The notes under the pieces: model-generated
What the model saw: the letters and a program-made list of their open reading frames with translations, nothing else
Databases searched by the model: none
Told to the model about the DNA's origin: nothing
Shown here: one piece after another, positions 26,135 to 39,757 of the stretch
Layout: each line of letters opens with the position of its first letter
How positions within the stretch are numbered: the stretch's first letter is position 1
Made by a program: the position numbers and the translations under genes
Assembly: GCF_030373245.1 (NCBI RefSeq)
Contig: NZ_JAUCZF010000006.1
Coordinates: 186,001-250,000 of the forward strand
Reading direction: 5' to 3'
DNA length: 64,000 nt
DNA from: Hydrogenophaga sp.
Lineage (GTDB): Bacteria > Pseudomonadota > Gammaproteobacteria > Burkholderiales > Burkholderiaceae_C

Positions 26135-26851
26135 CTACGCCACGCCTTCGGCCGGCACTGGCTCGTCGCGAGCAATCTGGCCGTCAACCAACTCGACCAG
26201 CCGGTCGCAGCGCGCGCCCAGCCGGGCATCGTGGGTGACCACGACGAAGGCGGTGCCTCGCTCGACATGGATGCGCCGCAGCAGCCGAAACACCTCGTCG
26301 GAAGAGACCGTGTCGAGGTTGCCGGTGGGCTCATCGGCCAGCACCAGCGGCGGGTTCATCACCAGCGCGCGCGCAATCGCCACCCGCTGCTGCATGCCAC
26401 CCGACAGCTCAGAAGGTCGCTTGTCCAAGGCCGCCGACAGCCCCACCGCATCAAGCAAGTCCTTGGCGCGCGAGCGCTGCGCATCGCTGACCCGGCCCTC
26501 GGCCATGAGCGCGGGCAGGGTCACGTTCTCCAGTGCGGAAAAGGCAGGCAGCAGGTGGTGAAACTGGAACACAAAACCCAGCAGGCGGCGTCGGCGCAGG
26601 GTCAGGCCGCCATCGTCCAGCCCCACCATTTCCTCGCCCTGCAGCCGGTAACTGCCCGACGTCATGCGCTCCAGCAGCCCCACGATGTTGAGCAAGGTGC
26701 TCTTGCCCGACCCTGAGGGCCCCATGAGCGCCACGAACTCGCCAGCGTTGACGCTCAGGTCCAGCCCGTGCAGCACCTCGGTGGCGTTGGGCAGGCCGAG
26801 GTTGTAGGTCTTGCGAACCTGATGCAGCTCGATCAGCGGTGTGTCGCTCAT
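26135..26851 (-). CDS. ABC transporter ATP-binding protein, MacB/LolD/DevA type
   Basis: A 238-residue ATPase with Walker A MGPSGSGKSTLLN, the Q-loop in FVFQFHHLLPAFSALENV, signature LSGGMQQRVAIARAL, Walker B LVLADEPTGNLD and switch H in VVTHD. This pattern is that of the LolD/MacB/FtsE branch that powers mechanotransmission permeases. It lies 1 nt from the permease gene, in a set with an HlyD-type adaptor. LolD itself is possible, but the adaptor gene argues for an export system instead. Confidence 0.92.
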   Translation of the reverse strand: MSDTPLIELHQVRKTYNLGLPNATEVLHGLDLSVNAGEFVALMGPSGSGKSTLLNIVGLLERMTSGSYRLQGEEMVGLDDGGLTLRRRRLLGFVFQFHHLLPAFSALENVTLPALMAEGRVSDAQRSRAKDLLDAVGLSAALDKRPSELSGGMQQRVAIARALVMNPPLVLADEPTGNLDTVSSDEVFRLLRRIHVERGTAFVVVTHDARLGARCDRLVELVDGQIARDEPVPAEGVA

Positions 26852-26852
26852 C

Positions 26853-28076
<1,224 letters not shown>

Positions 28077-28101
28077 GGTCAGCACGCCGGGCGCCACATG
28101 C

Positions 28102-29385
28102 TCAGCGCCCCATGGCGTTGGTGAGCGCGGAGCCCGCATCGCTGCCCGCCGAACCTGCCGTCAGACCTGGTTCGCGCGCCTGTGGACGAACCCGCTGACC
28201 GGCCTGCACCGCCGTGCCCAAGAGCACCTGCTCGCCGCTGGTCAAGCCATCCAACACCTCCACCGCGGCCAGCGTGCGCAGACCCAGGCGCACGGCCCGC
28301 AAGCGCGCCCGACCTGCGTCGACCACCATCACCTCGGCCTGCTCGGCGTCTGCTGCCGTGCGCAGCGCGGCCAGCGGCAGCACAAGGGCCGATTCGCGGC
28401 GGCCGGTTTCGACTTCAACCGACAAGGTCATGTCTTCGCGCAGATAGTCCGGCGCGTCGCCAGTCAGGGCCAGCTTGACCTCAACCGAGCCGCGCTGCGC
28501 GTCCACCGAGGGTGCGATCGAGATCACGCGCGCAGCAAATCGCTGATCGGTGTAGGCATCGGCCACCACCGAAGCGGGTTGACCGGTGCGCAGCTGATCG
28601 AGAAAACGTTCGTCCACCTGCGCGCTGATCTGCACCGGACCGGCCAGCACCAGGCTCAGCAGCGCCTTGCCCGGCTGAACGATCTGCCCAGGCTCCACCT
28701 CGCGCACCAGCACGCGGCCATCGGCCGGCGCCACCAGCCTGGTTTGCGCCATCCGCGCGCGTGCCGCCTGCGTTGCCGCCTGAGCCAGGCTCAGCTGCGC
28801 CTGGGCCTGGGCCACATCACTTCCGCCCTCGCCGCTGGCCCGGCTCTGGGCCAGCGCGCTCACCAACTGGGCCGAGGCCACGTCGCGGGCGCGGCGCGAA
28901 TCGTCCAGTGCCGCCGGGCTCAGAAAACCCTGGGCCACCAACTGCTGAGTACGCGTCCAGCTCGCCTGCGCCGCGCGCTCGGCCGCCTGGGCCTGGCTCA
29001 CGTTGGCCATTGCCGTGGAGCGACCGGTGCTTCGCAAGCCAGCCAGGCCTGCAGCAGCCTGGCGCTCACTGGCCTGCGCCTGGCTGAGCGCAGCCTGCAG
29101 CTCTTGCGACTCCAGTTCCAGCAACACATCGCCCAGCTTCACCGCTGCACCTTCGTCCACCCGCACCGATTGCACGCGACCGGTGAGCGTACTGCCCACG
29201 TCCACCCGGGTCTGGCTCGCCACCCGCGCAGAAAACTGCAGGCTGCGCACCAGCGCCTGAGACTGCACCGTCACCGCGTCGACCGGCGCACCGCGCCACC
29301 ACAGCCCGAACAGCACTGCGCCCACCAGCAGCACCGCCAACAACACGCCCCACATCAAGCGCGACTTCTTGCCAGTCAGGTTCAT
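28102..29385 (-). CDS. HlyD/RND-type periplasmic adaptor of the ABC exporter
   Basis: A 427-residue membrane fusion protein: one N-terminal anchor (LMWGVLLAVLLVGAVLFGLW), then half-lipoyl segments (GSTLTGRVQSVRVDEGAAVKLGDVLLELE and LVAPADGRVLVREVEPGQIV). A long alpha-helical hairpin rich in Ala and Gln lies between them (about residues 90-200), and a beta-barrel domain follows. Order adaptor-permease-ATPase matches MacAB- and DevBCA-type systems that export lipids, peptides or macrolides. No outer-membrane TolC-like gene is nearby. Confidence 0.9.
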   Translation of the reverse strand: MNLTGKKSRLMWGVLLAVLLVGAVLFGLWWRGAPVDAVTVQSQALVRSLQFSARVASQTRVDVGSTLTGRVQSVRVDEGAAVKLGDVLLELESQELQAALSQAQASERQAAAGLAGLRSTGRSTAMANVSQAQAAERAAQASWTRTQQLVAQGFLSPAALDDSRRARDVASAQLVSALAQSRASGEGGSDVAQAQAQLSLAQAATQAARARMAQTRLVAPADGRVLVREVEPGQIVQPGKALLSLVLAGPVQISAQVDERFLDQLRTGQPASVVADAYTDQRFAARVISIAPSVDAQRGSVEVKLALTGDAPDYLREDMTLSVEVETGRRESALVLPLAALRTAADAEQAEVMVVDAGRARLRAVRLGLRTLAAVEVLDGLTSGEQVLLGTAVQAGQRVRPQAREPGLTAGSAGSDAGSALTNAMGR

Positions 29386-29397
29386 GCTGCTGAGTCC

Positions 29398-30456
29398 TCA
29401 GACGCCCGGCGCAAACAGACCGGCGTCTGAGGCTGGCGGCGCCACGCCCAGGTGGCGGTAGGCGGCCAGCGTGGCGATGCGCCCGCGCGGCGTTCGCTGC
29501 AAGTAACCCTGCTGGATCAGGTAGGGCTCGATCACGTCCTCGATGGTGTCGCGCTCCTCGCCGATGCTGGCTGCGATGTTGTCCAGCCCGACCGGCCCGC
29601 CATCGAAACGGTGGATCACCGCTTCCAGCAGCTTGCGGTCCATGACGTCGAAACCCTGCGGGTCGACGTCAAGCATGGTCAGCGCCCGCCCGGCGATGTC
29701 GGCGGTGATGCGGCCGTCGGCCTTCACATCGGCATAGTCACGCACCCGGCGCAGAAGTCGGTTGGCAATACGCGGCGTGCCACGGGAGCGGCGCGCAATT
29801 TCGAACGCACCTTCGGCTTCGGTCGGCGCGTTCAGCAGACCGGCGCTGCGTGTGACGATGCGGGTGAGCTCCTCGGCGCTGTAGAACTCGAGCCGCGCGA
29901 CGATGCCAAAGCGGTCGCGCAGCGGGTTGGTCAGCATGCCCGCGCGCGTGGTGGCCCCGACCAGGGTGAAGGGCTGCAGGTCGAGCTTGATGCTGCGCGC
30001 CGCCGGGCCCTCGCCGATCATGATGTCGATCTGGTAGTCCTCCAGCGCCGGGTACAGGATCTCTTCGACCACCGGCGAGAGCCGATGGATCTCGTCGATG
30101 AACAGCACGTCGTTGGCTTCCAGGTTGGTCAGCAGAGCTGCCAGATCTTTGGGTTTTTCCAGAACCGGCCCGCTGGTCTGGCGCAGGTTCACGCCAAGCT
30201 CCTGGGCAATGATGTGCGAAAGCGTGGTCTTGCCCAGGCCCGGCGGGCCAAACAGCAGCACATGGTCCAGCGCCTCGCCGCGCTTGCGCGCTGCACCAAT
30301 GAAGATCTCCAGCTGCTCCCGCACCTTGGCCTGGCCCACATATTCATCGAGCAGCTTGGGCCGCAATGCGCGCTCGATCGCCTCTTCCTTAGGCGAAATC
30401 GGCGCGGCCGAGACCACGCGCGGGGCGGGAGCGAAGTCGTCGGTTTGAATGCTCAT
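29398..30456 (-). CDS. ruvB: Holliday junction branch migration ATPase RuvB
   Basis: A 352-residue AAA+ motor. Walker A is [15 protein letters not shown], Walker B is [12 protein letters not shown], sensor and arginine-finger regions follow ([18 protein letters not shown]), and the C-terminal winged helix contains [18 protein letters not shown]. RuvB hexamers driven by ATP move Holliday junctions held by RuvA during recombination repair. It lies 12 bp downstream of ruvA; ruvC is not in the window next to them. Confidence 0.98.
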   Translation of the reverse strand: MSIQTDDFAPAPRVVSAAPISPKEEAIERALRPKLLDEYVGQAKVREQLEIFIGAARKRGEALDHVLLFGPPGLGKTTLSHIIAQELGVNLRQTSGPVLEKPKDLAALLTNLEANDVLFIDEIHRLSPVVEEILYPALEDYQIDIMIGEGPAARSIKLDLQPFTLVGATTRAGMLTNPLRDRFGIVARLEFYSAEELTRIVTRSAGLLNAPTEAEGAFEIARRSRGTPRIANRLLRRVRDYADVKADGRITADIAGRALTMLDVDPQGFDVMDRKLLEAVIHRFDGGPVGLDNIAASIGEERDTIEDVIEPYLIQQGYLQRTPRGRIATLAAYRHLGVAPPASDAGLFAPGV

Positions 30457-30468
30457 GTGCGTCTCAGC

Positions 30469-31047
30469 TTACTTCGCCAGCGCCTTGAGCGCCAATTTGA
30501 TGCCATCGCTCACGCCCACGTCTTTCGGCAGCGCCTTGAGCGCGGCGCCCGCATCCTTTTCGCTGTAACCCAGTGCCATCAAAGCCTGCTGGATGTCGCT
30601 GGCCGCATCTCCAGCGGCCGCACCGGCACCAGGCAGGTTCAGATCGGCGCCGAGTTTGCCCTTGAGTTCGAGCAGCAGGCGCTCGGCGGTCTTCTTGCCA
30701 ATGCCGGGCACCTTGACGATGCGTGCGCTGTCCTGCGCGCTCACCGCCTGCGCGAGGTCGGCCACGCTCATGCCCGAGAGCACCGAGAGCGCGGTGCGTG
30801 GACCCACACCACTGATCTTGACCAGCTGGCGAAAGGCTTCACGCTCGCTGGCGCTGCCAAAGCCATAGAGGATCTGCGCATCTTCACGCACCACAAAGTG
30901 CGTGAGCAGCGAAACAGGCTCACCCACACCTGGCAGGTTGTAGAACGTGCTCATGGGCACATCCACCTCGTAGCCCACGCCATGGCAGTCCAGCAGGATC
31001 TGGGGCGGGTTCTTTTCCAGCAGGGTGCCGGTCAACTTGCCTATCAT
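30469..31047 (-). CDS. ruvA: Holliday junction DNA helicase subunit RuvA
   Basis: A 192-residue protein with the N-terminal OB domain ([34 protein letters not shown]), two helix-hairpin-helix motifs ([17 protein letters not shown] and [19 protein letters not shown]) and the C-terminal RuvB-binding domain ([23 protein letters not shown]). It binds the four-way junction as a tetramer. It diverges from phoH with about 40 bp between start codons. Confidence 0.98.
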   Translation of the reverse strand: MIGKLTGTLLEKNPPQILLDCHGVGYEVDVPMSTFYNLPGVGEPVSLLTHFVVREDAQILYGFGSASEREAFRQLVKISGVGPRTALSVLSGMSVADLAQAVSAQDSARIVKVPGIGKKTAERLLLELKGKLGADLNLPGAGAAAGDAASDIQQALMALGYSEKDAGAALKALPKDVGVSDGIKLALKALAK

Positions 31048-31087
31048 GGCGGGATTCCTTGGTTATCAGCCTCACCGGATTATCCGT

Positions 31088-32068
31088 TTGATCCTCAGAC
31101 ACACTTTCTCCCCGCCCGACAACCTCCGCATGGGCCATTTGTGCGGCCCCATGGACAGCCACATCCGCAGCATCGAGGCGGGCCTGCAGGTCAAGGTGGC
31201 GCACCGCTTTGAGCAGTTCCGCATCGAAGGACCGAAAGCCAAGGCCAACCAGGCGCTGGAGACCCTGCAGGCCCTGTACGAAATCGCCAAGAAGCCGATC
31301 CCGGCTGAGACGGTGCAGCTCATGCTCAGCGGCGACACCGCGCTGCCGGCAGGCGAAGACGGTGTCGCCATGCAGACACGGCGCGGCGAGGTGCGCGGCC
31401 GAACGCCGGCCCAGGCGCGATACCTGGACAACATGGCCACGCACGACATCACCTTCGGCATTGGCCCCGCCGGCACCGGCAAGACCTATCTGGCCGTGGC
31501 CTGCGCGGTCGATGCGCTGGAGCGCAGTGCGGTGCAGCGCATCGTGCTCACCCGCCCGGCGGTCGAGGCCGGCGAAAAGCTGGGCTTTCTGCCCGGCGAC
31601 CTGGGCCAGAAGGTCGATCCCTACCTGCGCCCGCTGTACGACGCACTCTACGACCTGATGGGTTACGACAAGGTGGTGAAAGCGTTCGAGCGCCAGCAGA
31701 TCGAAATCGCGCCGCTGGCCTTCATGCGCGGGCGCACGCTGAACCATGCCTTCGTGATTCTGGACGAGGCGCAGAACACGACCGTGGAGCAGATGAAGAT
31801 GTTCCTCACCCGCATCGGCTTCGGCTCCAAGGCGGTGGTGACCGGCGACGTGAGCCAGATCGACCTGCCGCGCACCGAGCTCTCGGGCCTGATCGACGCC
31901 GAGCGGGTTTTGAAGCGGGTGCAGGGTATCTCGATGTGCCGCCTGACCAGCGCTGACGTGGTGCGCCACCCGCTTGTCGCCCGCATCGTGGACGCCTACG
32001 ACGCGCGCAGTGAGGTGGCCGACGAAGCCGTGCCAGCGGTCAAGCGAGCGCGACGCGCCAAGGCCTGA
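31088..32068 (+). CDS. PhoH-family ATPase (PhoH-like, ybeZ type)
   Basis: A 326-residue protein with Walker A GIGPAGTGKTYLAVA and Walker B FVILDEAQNTT, and PhoH signatures ERSAVQRIVLTRPAVEAGEKLGFLPGD and DVSQIDLPR. The start is taken as TTG at 31088, giving MILRHTFSPPDN, the N-terminus usual in betaproteobacterial homologues; a longer frame would run into the ruvA start. The ATPase is paired with the ybeY gene 7 bp downstream, as in many bacteria, and the two are linked to rRNA maturation. Confidence 0.92.
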   Translation: MILRHTFSPPDNLRMGHLCGPMDSHIRSIEAGLQVKVAHRFEQFRIEGPKAKANQALETLQALYEIAKKPIPAETVQLMLSGDTALPAGEDGVAMQTRRGEVRGRTPAQARYLDNMATHDITFGIGPAGTGKTYLAVACAVDALERSAVQRIVLTRPAVEAGEKLGFLPGDLGQKVDPYLRPLYDALYDLMGYDKVVKAFERQQIEIAPLAFMRGRTLNHAFVILDEAQNTTVEQMKMFLTRIGFGSKAVVTGDVSQIDLPRTELSGLIDAERVLKRVQGISMCRLTSADVVRHPLVARIVDAYDARSEVADEAVPAVKRARRAKA

Positions 32069-32075
32069 GTCCACC

Positions 32076-32534
32076 ATGGCACGGCCTGCCCTGACCCTTT
32101 CGCTGCAATTCGGTGCACTGGCCGACCCTGCCGTGCACCGCGCCGCCTTGCCCCGACACCGGGTGATCCGGGCCATTCGCCATGCCTTGTCATGCGACGC
32201 AGAGATCACGGTGCGCATCGTCGACGAAGCCGAAGGCTTGGCGCTGAACCGCGACTACCGCCACCAGGACCACGCCACCAACGTGCTGACCTTCGATTAC
32301 GCCGTCGAACCGCTGGTGATGGCCGATCTGGTGCTGTGCGCACCGGTGGTGGCCAGGGAAGCGAAGGCACTTGGCAAACCGCTGGACCAGCACTACCTGC
32401 ACTTGCTGGTGCACGGCACGCTGCACGCCCAGGGCTGGGACCACGAAACCAGCGAAGCCGATGCGCGCGCCATGGAGGCCCGCGAAACGGCCATCCTGGC
32501 CGGGCTGGGACAACCTGACCCCTACGCCGGTTGA
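32076..32534 (+). CDS. ybeY: rRNA maturation endoribonuclease YbeY
   Basis: A 152-residue zinc-dependent RNase. The metal-binding motif is LVHGTLHAQGWDHE, with three histidines, preceded by the family strand ATNVLTFDY. YbeY acts in 16S rRNA 3'-end maturation and ribosome quality control. The ATG at 32076 comes 7 bp after the phoH-like gene; an in-frame extension would lie inside that gene. Confidence 0.95.
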   Translation: MARPALTLSLQFGALADPAVHRAALPRHRVIRAIRHALSCDAEITVRIVDEAEGLALNRDYRHQDHATNVLTFDYAVEPLVMADLVLCAPVVAREAKALGKPLDQHYLHLLVHGTLHAQGWDHETSEADARAMEARETAILAGLGQPDPYAG

Positions 32535-32544
32535 TGCTGCCGGC

Positions 32545-32988
32545 CTAGGCGCTCATCTGCAGAGGGATGGTGATCGGCCCGTCGTTCACCAAATGGACCT
32601 TCATCTCGGTCGCAAACCGCCCGGTCTGCACCACGGGGTGGCGCTCGCGGGCCAGGGCCACGAAGTGATTGAAGATCGCTTCGCCCAACGCCGGCGGTGC
32701 CGCTCCGGTAAACCCTGGCCGGTTGCCGCTGCGCGTGTCGGCCGCCAGTGTGAACTGGCTGACCAGCAGCAGACCGCCGCCCACGTCTTGCACGCTGCGA
32801 TTCATTTTGCCCTGCTCGTCGCCGAAGATGCGCAGCTTGAGGATTTTGCTGAGCATCTTCTCGGCCAGGGCTTCTGTGTCCTGTGGTTCAGCACAAAAGA
32901 GCACCAGCAGACCGGCACCGATTTCGCCCACCACCTCGCGATCGACCTCCACCCTGGCCTCGCTCACCCGCTGCAACAAAGCGATCAA
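32545..32988 (-). CDS. dtd: D-aminoacyl-tRNA deacylase
   Basis: A 147-residue enzyme that removes D-amino acids (and glycine mischarged on tRNA-Ala) from tRNA. It has the two family motifs: the active-site [11 protein letters not shown] and, near the C-terminus, the Gly-Pro motif in [11 protein letters not shown]. The start [13 protein letters not shown] is typical. It overlaps the upstream cation transporter gene by 4 nt, so the two are co-transcribed. Confidence 0.96.
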   Translation of the reverse strand: MIALLQRVSEARVEVDREVVGEIGAGLLVLFCAEPQDTEALAEKMLSKILKLRIFGDEQGKMNRSVQDVGGGLLLVSQFTLAADTRSGNRPGFTGAAPPALGEAIFNHFVALARERHPVVQTGRFATEMKVHLVNDGPITIPLQMSA

Positions 32989-33914
32989 ATCAGGTCCCTG
33001 GCATCATCAAAATGGGCTTCCACGTCGCTGGGCAGCAACTGGATGGTGGCGCGCAGACCAGGTACGGCGCTCATGAGTGCCTGCTCCACGCTGCCGCGCA
33101 CCGCCGCTGCGCGGCCCAGGGTCCACGAGGCCGGCATGTGCATGTGCAGGTCGACAAACCTGCGCTGGCCTGCCTTGCGGGTGGTCAGGTGGTCAAAACG
33201 GACGATTTCGGTCTCTCCTCGCTGGTGAGCAAAGCCTGCCAGGGTCTCGTTGATGGTGACCAGCACTTCAGGCTCCAGCGCCTCGTCCATCAGGCCCTGC
33301 GAGGAACGCCAGATGAGGTGATAACCCTCTTTCAGGATGTTGAGCGCCACCGCGATGGCCACCACCGGATCCAGCCACAGCCAGCCTGTGAAATGCACCA
33401 GCGTCAGGCCAACCACCACGCCGGCCGAGGTCCAGACATCGGTCACCAGGTGTTTGGCGTCGGCCTCCAGCGCGATGGAGCGGTGCTCCCGCGCAGCGTG
33501 AAACATCACCCATGCCAGCAGACCATTGAGCGCCGAGCTGGCCACCGAGAGGCTCAGGCCCCAACCCACCTGCGTGATGGGCTGCGGATCAAAAAAACGG
33601 TGTGCTGCCGCCCAGATGATGCCCATCGCCGCCGCAATGATCAGGATGCCTTCAAAGCCCGACGAAAAGTACTCGGCTTTGTGGTGCCCGTAGGGATGAT
33701 CGTCGTCCGCAGGCCGCGCGGCCACGGTGACCATCACCAGCCCAAATAGCGCACTGGCGAGGTTCACCAGCGACTCCATCGCGTCCGACAGCAGACCGAC
33801 CGAGTCGGTCACGTACCAGGCGAGCGTCTTGAGGGTGATGGTGAACAGCGCGACCACGACCGAAGCTATGAGCAAGCGCTTGGGGGTCATCCATTGGAGG
33901 GTCGCGGAATTCAT
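32985..33914 (-). CDS. Cation diffusion facilitator family transporter
   Basis: A 309-residue CDF protein with six predicted membrane helices and metal-site motifs in TM2 ([11 protein letters not shown]) and TM5 ([14 protein letters not shown], HxxxD). The loop [14 protein letters not shown] between TM3 and its neighbour is also characteristic, and a cytoplasmic C-terminal domain holds [16 protein letters not shown]. These proteins exchange protons for Zn, Fe or Mn at the inner membrane; the HxxxD in TM5 favours zinc. The ATG at 33914 is chosen because the frame upstream crosses the tandem repeat at 33983-34022. Confidence 0.9.
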   Translation of the reverse strand: MNSATLQWMTPKRLLIASVVVALFTITLKTLAWYVTDSVGLLSDAMESLVNLASALFGLVMVTVAARPADDDHPYGHHKAEYFSSGFEGILIIAAAMGIIWAAAHRFFDPQPITQVGWGLSLSVASSALNGLLAWVMFHAAREHRSIALEADAKHLVTDVWTSAGVVVGLTLVHFTGWLWLDPVVAIAVALNILKEGYHLIWRSSQGLMDEALEPEVLVTINETLAGFAHQRGETEIVRFDHLTTRKAGQRRFVDLHMHMPASWTLGRAAAVRGSVEQALMSAVPGLRATIQLLPSDVEAHFDDARDLI

Positions 33915-33982
33915 GGGACTATTGTCGCGCAGCGCCCACACCCATCGGCAACCCGGCAGCAACGCACAGAAGGCCGAATGGC

Positions 33983-34022
33983 CTGACGCCCTGACGCCCT
34001 GACGCCCTGACGCCCTGACGCC
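33983..34022. repeat. Perfect tandem repeat, 8-bp unit CTGACGCC, five copies
   Basis: Five uninterrupted copies of CTGACGCC in the 197-bp gap between the divergent cation transporter gene and glgB. The unit length is not a multiple of three, so a change in copy number would shift any frame read across it and would alter spacing upstream of both genes. Confidence 0.95.
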
Positions 34023-34111
34023 CGCACCCGACAACCGCGGACCGAAGTCGATGTGTGGCCACGGCGGTTCTCGTTCGGGCAGAAGAACGGTGCAAGAATG
34101 CGTGCAACACC

Positions 34112-36057
34112 ATGACGACTGCGCCCTCAGTACCCGCCACCTCATTGACCGAGCAGGACACAGACGCTGTTCATTTGTCCGATGGCTCAGCCCGCCAGTG
34201 GCTCGGAGAGACCGACGTCTGGCTGCTGGCCGAAGGAAAGCACCTGCGCCCCTGGCAGAAGCTGGGTGCGCATGTCACGCAATTGGACGGCGAGACCGGC
34301 ACCGCGTTCGCCGTCTGGGCTCCGCACGCTCGGCAAGTGCGACTGGTGGGCGACTTCAATCAGTGGCAGCCGCAAGCCATGCAATTGCGCCCCAAATGCG
34401 GCGTGTGGGAGCTGTTTGTGCCCGAGGCGTCGGTGGGCGACTGGTACAAGTTCGACGTCCAGCGCAGCGACGGCAGCCACGTCTTCAAGACCGACCCCTA
34501 CGCACGCGAAACCGAACTGCCCCCGGGCAACGCCGCGCGGATCTGCGCGCCACTGAGGCCCGCCGCCACACCGACCGCAGAGCACACGCGACCGCATCGG
34601 GCCATGGCCATCTACGAGGTGCATGTTGGCTCCTGGCGGCGCCCGAACGGCCCTGATGTGCTGCCCACCTGGGATGACCTGGCCGAGCATCTGGTTCCCT
34701 ACGCCGCTGGACTGGGCTTCACCCACCTGGAGCTGCTTCCCATCAGCGAACACCCGTTCTACGGTTCCTGGGGCTACCAGCCGACCGGCCTGTATGCGCC
34801 CACCGCGCGCTATGGCCAACCCGACGGATTCCGGCGTTTCGTGGCGGCCGCCCATGCAGCCGGCCTCAAGGTCGTGCTCGACTGGGTGCCGGCCCACTTC
34901 CCGGCCGACGAACATGCGCTGGCCCGGTTCGACGGCAGCGCCCTCTACGAACACGAGGACCCTCGAGAGGGCGTGCACCGCGACTGGAACACGCTGATCT
35001 ACAACTTTGGCCGCCACGAAGTGCGCAACTTCCTGGTCGGCAATGCGCTGTTCTGGATCGAGCAATACGGCGTCGATGGTCTGCGTGTGGACGCCGTAGC
35101 CTCCATGCTGTACCGCGACTACAGCCGGTCCGCCGGAGACTGGATTCCGAACCGCGACGGCGGGCGCGAGAACTACGAAGCCATCGCATTTCTGCGCGAA
35201 GTGAACGACGTGCTGCATCGCGAAGCACCGCAGGCCATGACCACCGCTGAGGAGTCGACCGCGTTCCCGCGCGTGACCGGCAGCACAGCAGAGGGCGGTC
35301 TCGGTTTTGATCACAAGTGGAACATGGGCTGGATGCACGATGTGCTGAGCTACCTGGCGCTGGATCCGGTGCACCGCCGCTGGCACCATCACAAGCTGAC
35401 CTTCGCCATGATGTATGCGCACAGCGAAGACTACGTGCTGCCACTCTCGCACGACGAGGTGGTTTACGGCAAAGGCTCCATGCTGGGCAAGATGGCGGGC
35501 GACCGCTGGCAACAGCTGGCCAACCTGCGCGCGCTTTACGGCTGGATGTATGCGCACCCGGGCAAGAAGCTGCTCTTCATGGGCGCTGAGCTGGCCCAGC
35601 CCACCGAGTGGAACCACGACAGCGAGCTGCCCTGGACGCTGCTGCAGGACCCGGCGCATGCCGGTGTGCAGCGCCTGGTAGGGGACTTGAACCGCCTCTA
35701 CTGTGCTGTGCCAGCGCTGCATGCGCGCGATACCGACCCGCAGAGCTTTCAGTGGCTGGTGGTGGACGATGCCGAGCAGTCGGTGCTGGCCTTTGCGCGC
35801 TATGACCTGCGCCCGGAGGACACGGTGGTGGTGGTCGCCAATTTCACACCCGTCGTGCGCCATGGCTATCGGGTGGGCCTGCCGCACGGCGGCACCTGGC
35901 GTGAGGCGCTCAACACCGACTCGGCGCACTACGGCGGAAGCAATGTGGGCAACCATGGTCTGTTGCGGTCCGACGATGTGCCGCTGCACGGGCAGGCCTG
36001 GTCTGCGGCGTTCACGCTGCCGCCGCTAGTGGTGCTCTGGCTGCAACCGGAGGGCCC

Positions 36058-36061
<4 letters not shown>
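34112..36061 (+). CDS. glgB: 1,4-alpha-glucan branching enzyme GlgB
   Basis: A 649-residue GH13 enzyme: one CBM48 module (FAVWAPHARQVRLVGDFNQW, about residues 65-85) and the catalytic barrel. Catalytic residues are D327 in DGLRVDAVASMLYRDYSR, E380 in TAEESTAF and D448 in LSHDEVVYGKGSM. It creates alpha-1,6 branches in glycogen. It is shorter than the 728-residue E. coli enzyme because it lacks the extra N-terminal module. The ATG at 34112 is preferred over a GTG at 34055 that adds 19 residues; neither has a strong ribosome-binding site. First gene of the glycogen operon. Confidence 0.96.
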
Positions 36062-38216
<2,155 letters not shown>

Positions 38217-38220
<4 letters not shown>

Positions 38221-39719
38221 AACATGCCACTCATCCCCTGCTGCAACGGCGCACCAGCGGCGTGCTGCTGCACCTGACCTGCCTGCCAGGGCGCCATGGC
38301 TCGGGTGACCTGGGCGACGGTGCCCTGCATTTTCTGGACTGGCTGGCGACGGCTGGCCAGTCGCTTTGGCAGATCCTGCCGCTCACCCCCTCCGGCCCTG
38401 GTCATTCACCGTACCGAAGCCCCTCGGCCTTTGCCGGCAATCCGTGGCTGGTGGACCTGGACGACCTGGTGGCCTGTGGGTGGCTGCCTGCACTGCCCAA
38501 CCAGCGCTTTGATCCACGCCGCTGCGACTTCGAGCGCGTGATGCCCTACCGCCGCGCCGCACTGAACCAGGCCTGGCACAGCTTTCGTCAACATGCGCTC
38601 GCAGGCGACCGCGAAGCGTTTGAGCACTTTGTGCGGGAACAGGCGGGCTGGCTGGTCGACTACGCCCGCTTCATGGTCCTGACCGAACGCCATGGCGAGG
38701 CCTGGACCCGCTGGTCGGCCGAGCTGGCGCAGCGTGACCCGGCAGCACTGCAGCGCCTGGACGCCGAGGCCGGGGACGCCCTCGGCTTCTGGCACTTTGT
38801 GCAGTGGCGCTTTCAGGTCCAGTGGGCACGGCTGCGTGCAGCCGCCCATGCGCGCGACATCCACTTCGTCGGCGATCTCCCTCTGTTCGTGGATCACCAC
38901 AGCGCCGATGTCTGGACCCACGCCGGCAAGTTCCGGCTTGACCTGCAGGGCGAACCCAGCGTCGTCGCCGGGGTCCCCCCCGACTACTTCTGCGTCGACG
39001 GCCAGCGCTGGGGCAACCCGCTGTACCGCTGGGACGTCATGGCAGCGGATGACTTCGGCTGGTGGACGCGCCGCGCGAGGCATCTGCTGTCCATGCTCGA
39101 CGTGGTGCGGCTGGACCATTTCCGTGGCTTCGACGCCGGATGGGAAATTCCGGCAGCCGACACCACCGCCGCCAACGGTCACTGGCATGCCGGGCCAGGC
39201 GAAGCCCTGTTCGATGCACTGGAAACGTCGCTCGGTCCGCTGCCCTTCATCGCCGAAGACCTGGGTCTGATCACCGACAGCGTCACCGCGCTGCGCCTGG
39301 CCTGCGGATTCCCTGGGATGCGGGTAATGCAGTTCGGCTTCGACGGCTCGCCGGTCAACATGCACCTGCCGCACAACCTGGCCCCTGGCATGGTGGCCTG
39401 CAGCGGCACCCACGACAACGACACCACGGTGGGCTGGTGGCAATCCCTCGCCCCCGAGGTGCGCGACGCGGTGCGCCACTACCTCGGCCCGCAGGTGGAC
39501 ACCGAAGTCCACTGGGCCATGGTGCAGGCGCTGTCGCAGTCGGTGGCCAATACCCTGCTCGTGCCGTTTCAGGACGTGCTGGGCCTGGACAGCCGCCACC
39601 GCATGAATGTGCCCGGGCAGGCGCGCGGCTGCTGGACGTGGCGATTCGACTGGACTATGGTTGATGCGACGCCGGCGCGCCGTCTCGGCGCCATGGTCCG
39701 CGCGCATGGCCGGACCTGA
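38217..39719 (+). CDS. malQ: 4-alpha-glucanotransferase MalQ
   Basis: A 500-residue GH77 amylomaltase. It has the N-terminal [28 protein letters not shown], the family stretch [15 protein letters not shown], the nucleophile region [17 protein letters not shown], the acid/base E in [11 protein letters not shown], and [12 protein letters not shown]. It disproportionates malto-oligosaccharides released during glycogen turnover. The ATG at 38217 overlaps the glgX stop (ATGA). Confidence 0.95.
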
Positions 39720-39757
39720 ACCAGTTCTTCCACACCACCACTTCAGGGGACCCGCCA

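Noticed and set aside
26135..26851. ABC ATPase considered as lolD of the lipoprotein-release system
   Set aside because: The operon contains an HlyD-type adaptor and a single permease rather than a lolC/lolE pair, so a MacAB/DevBCA-like exporter fits better.
31025..31087. Earlier start for the PhoH-like protein
   Set aside because: It would overlap the divergent ruvA start and adds residues unlike the usual N-terminus, which begins at the TTG at 31088.
33983..34022. Tandem repeat considered as a CRISPR fragment
   Set aside because: Unit is only 8 bp with no spacers and no cas genes nearby.
34187..35989. Antisense open frame of 600 codons opposite glgB
   Set aside because: No recognisable motif; glgB catalytic residues on the plus strand settle the coding strand.
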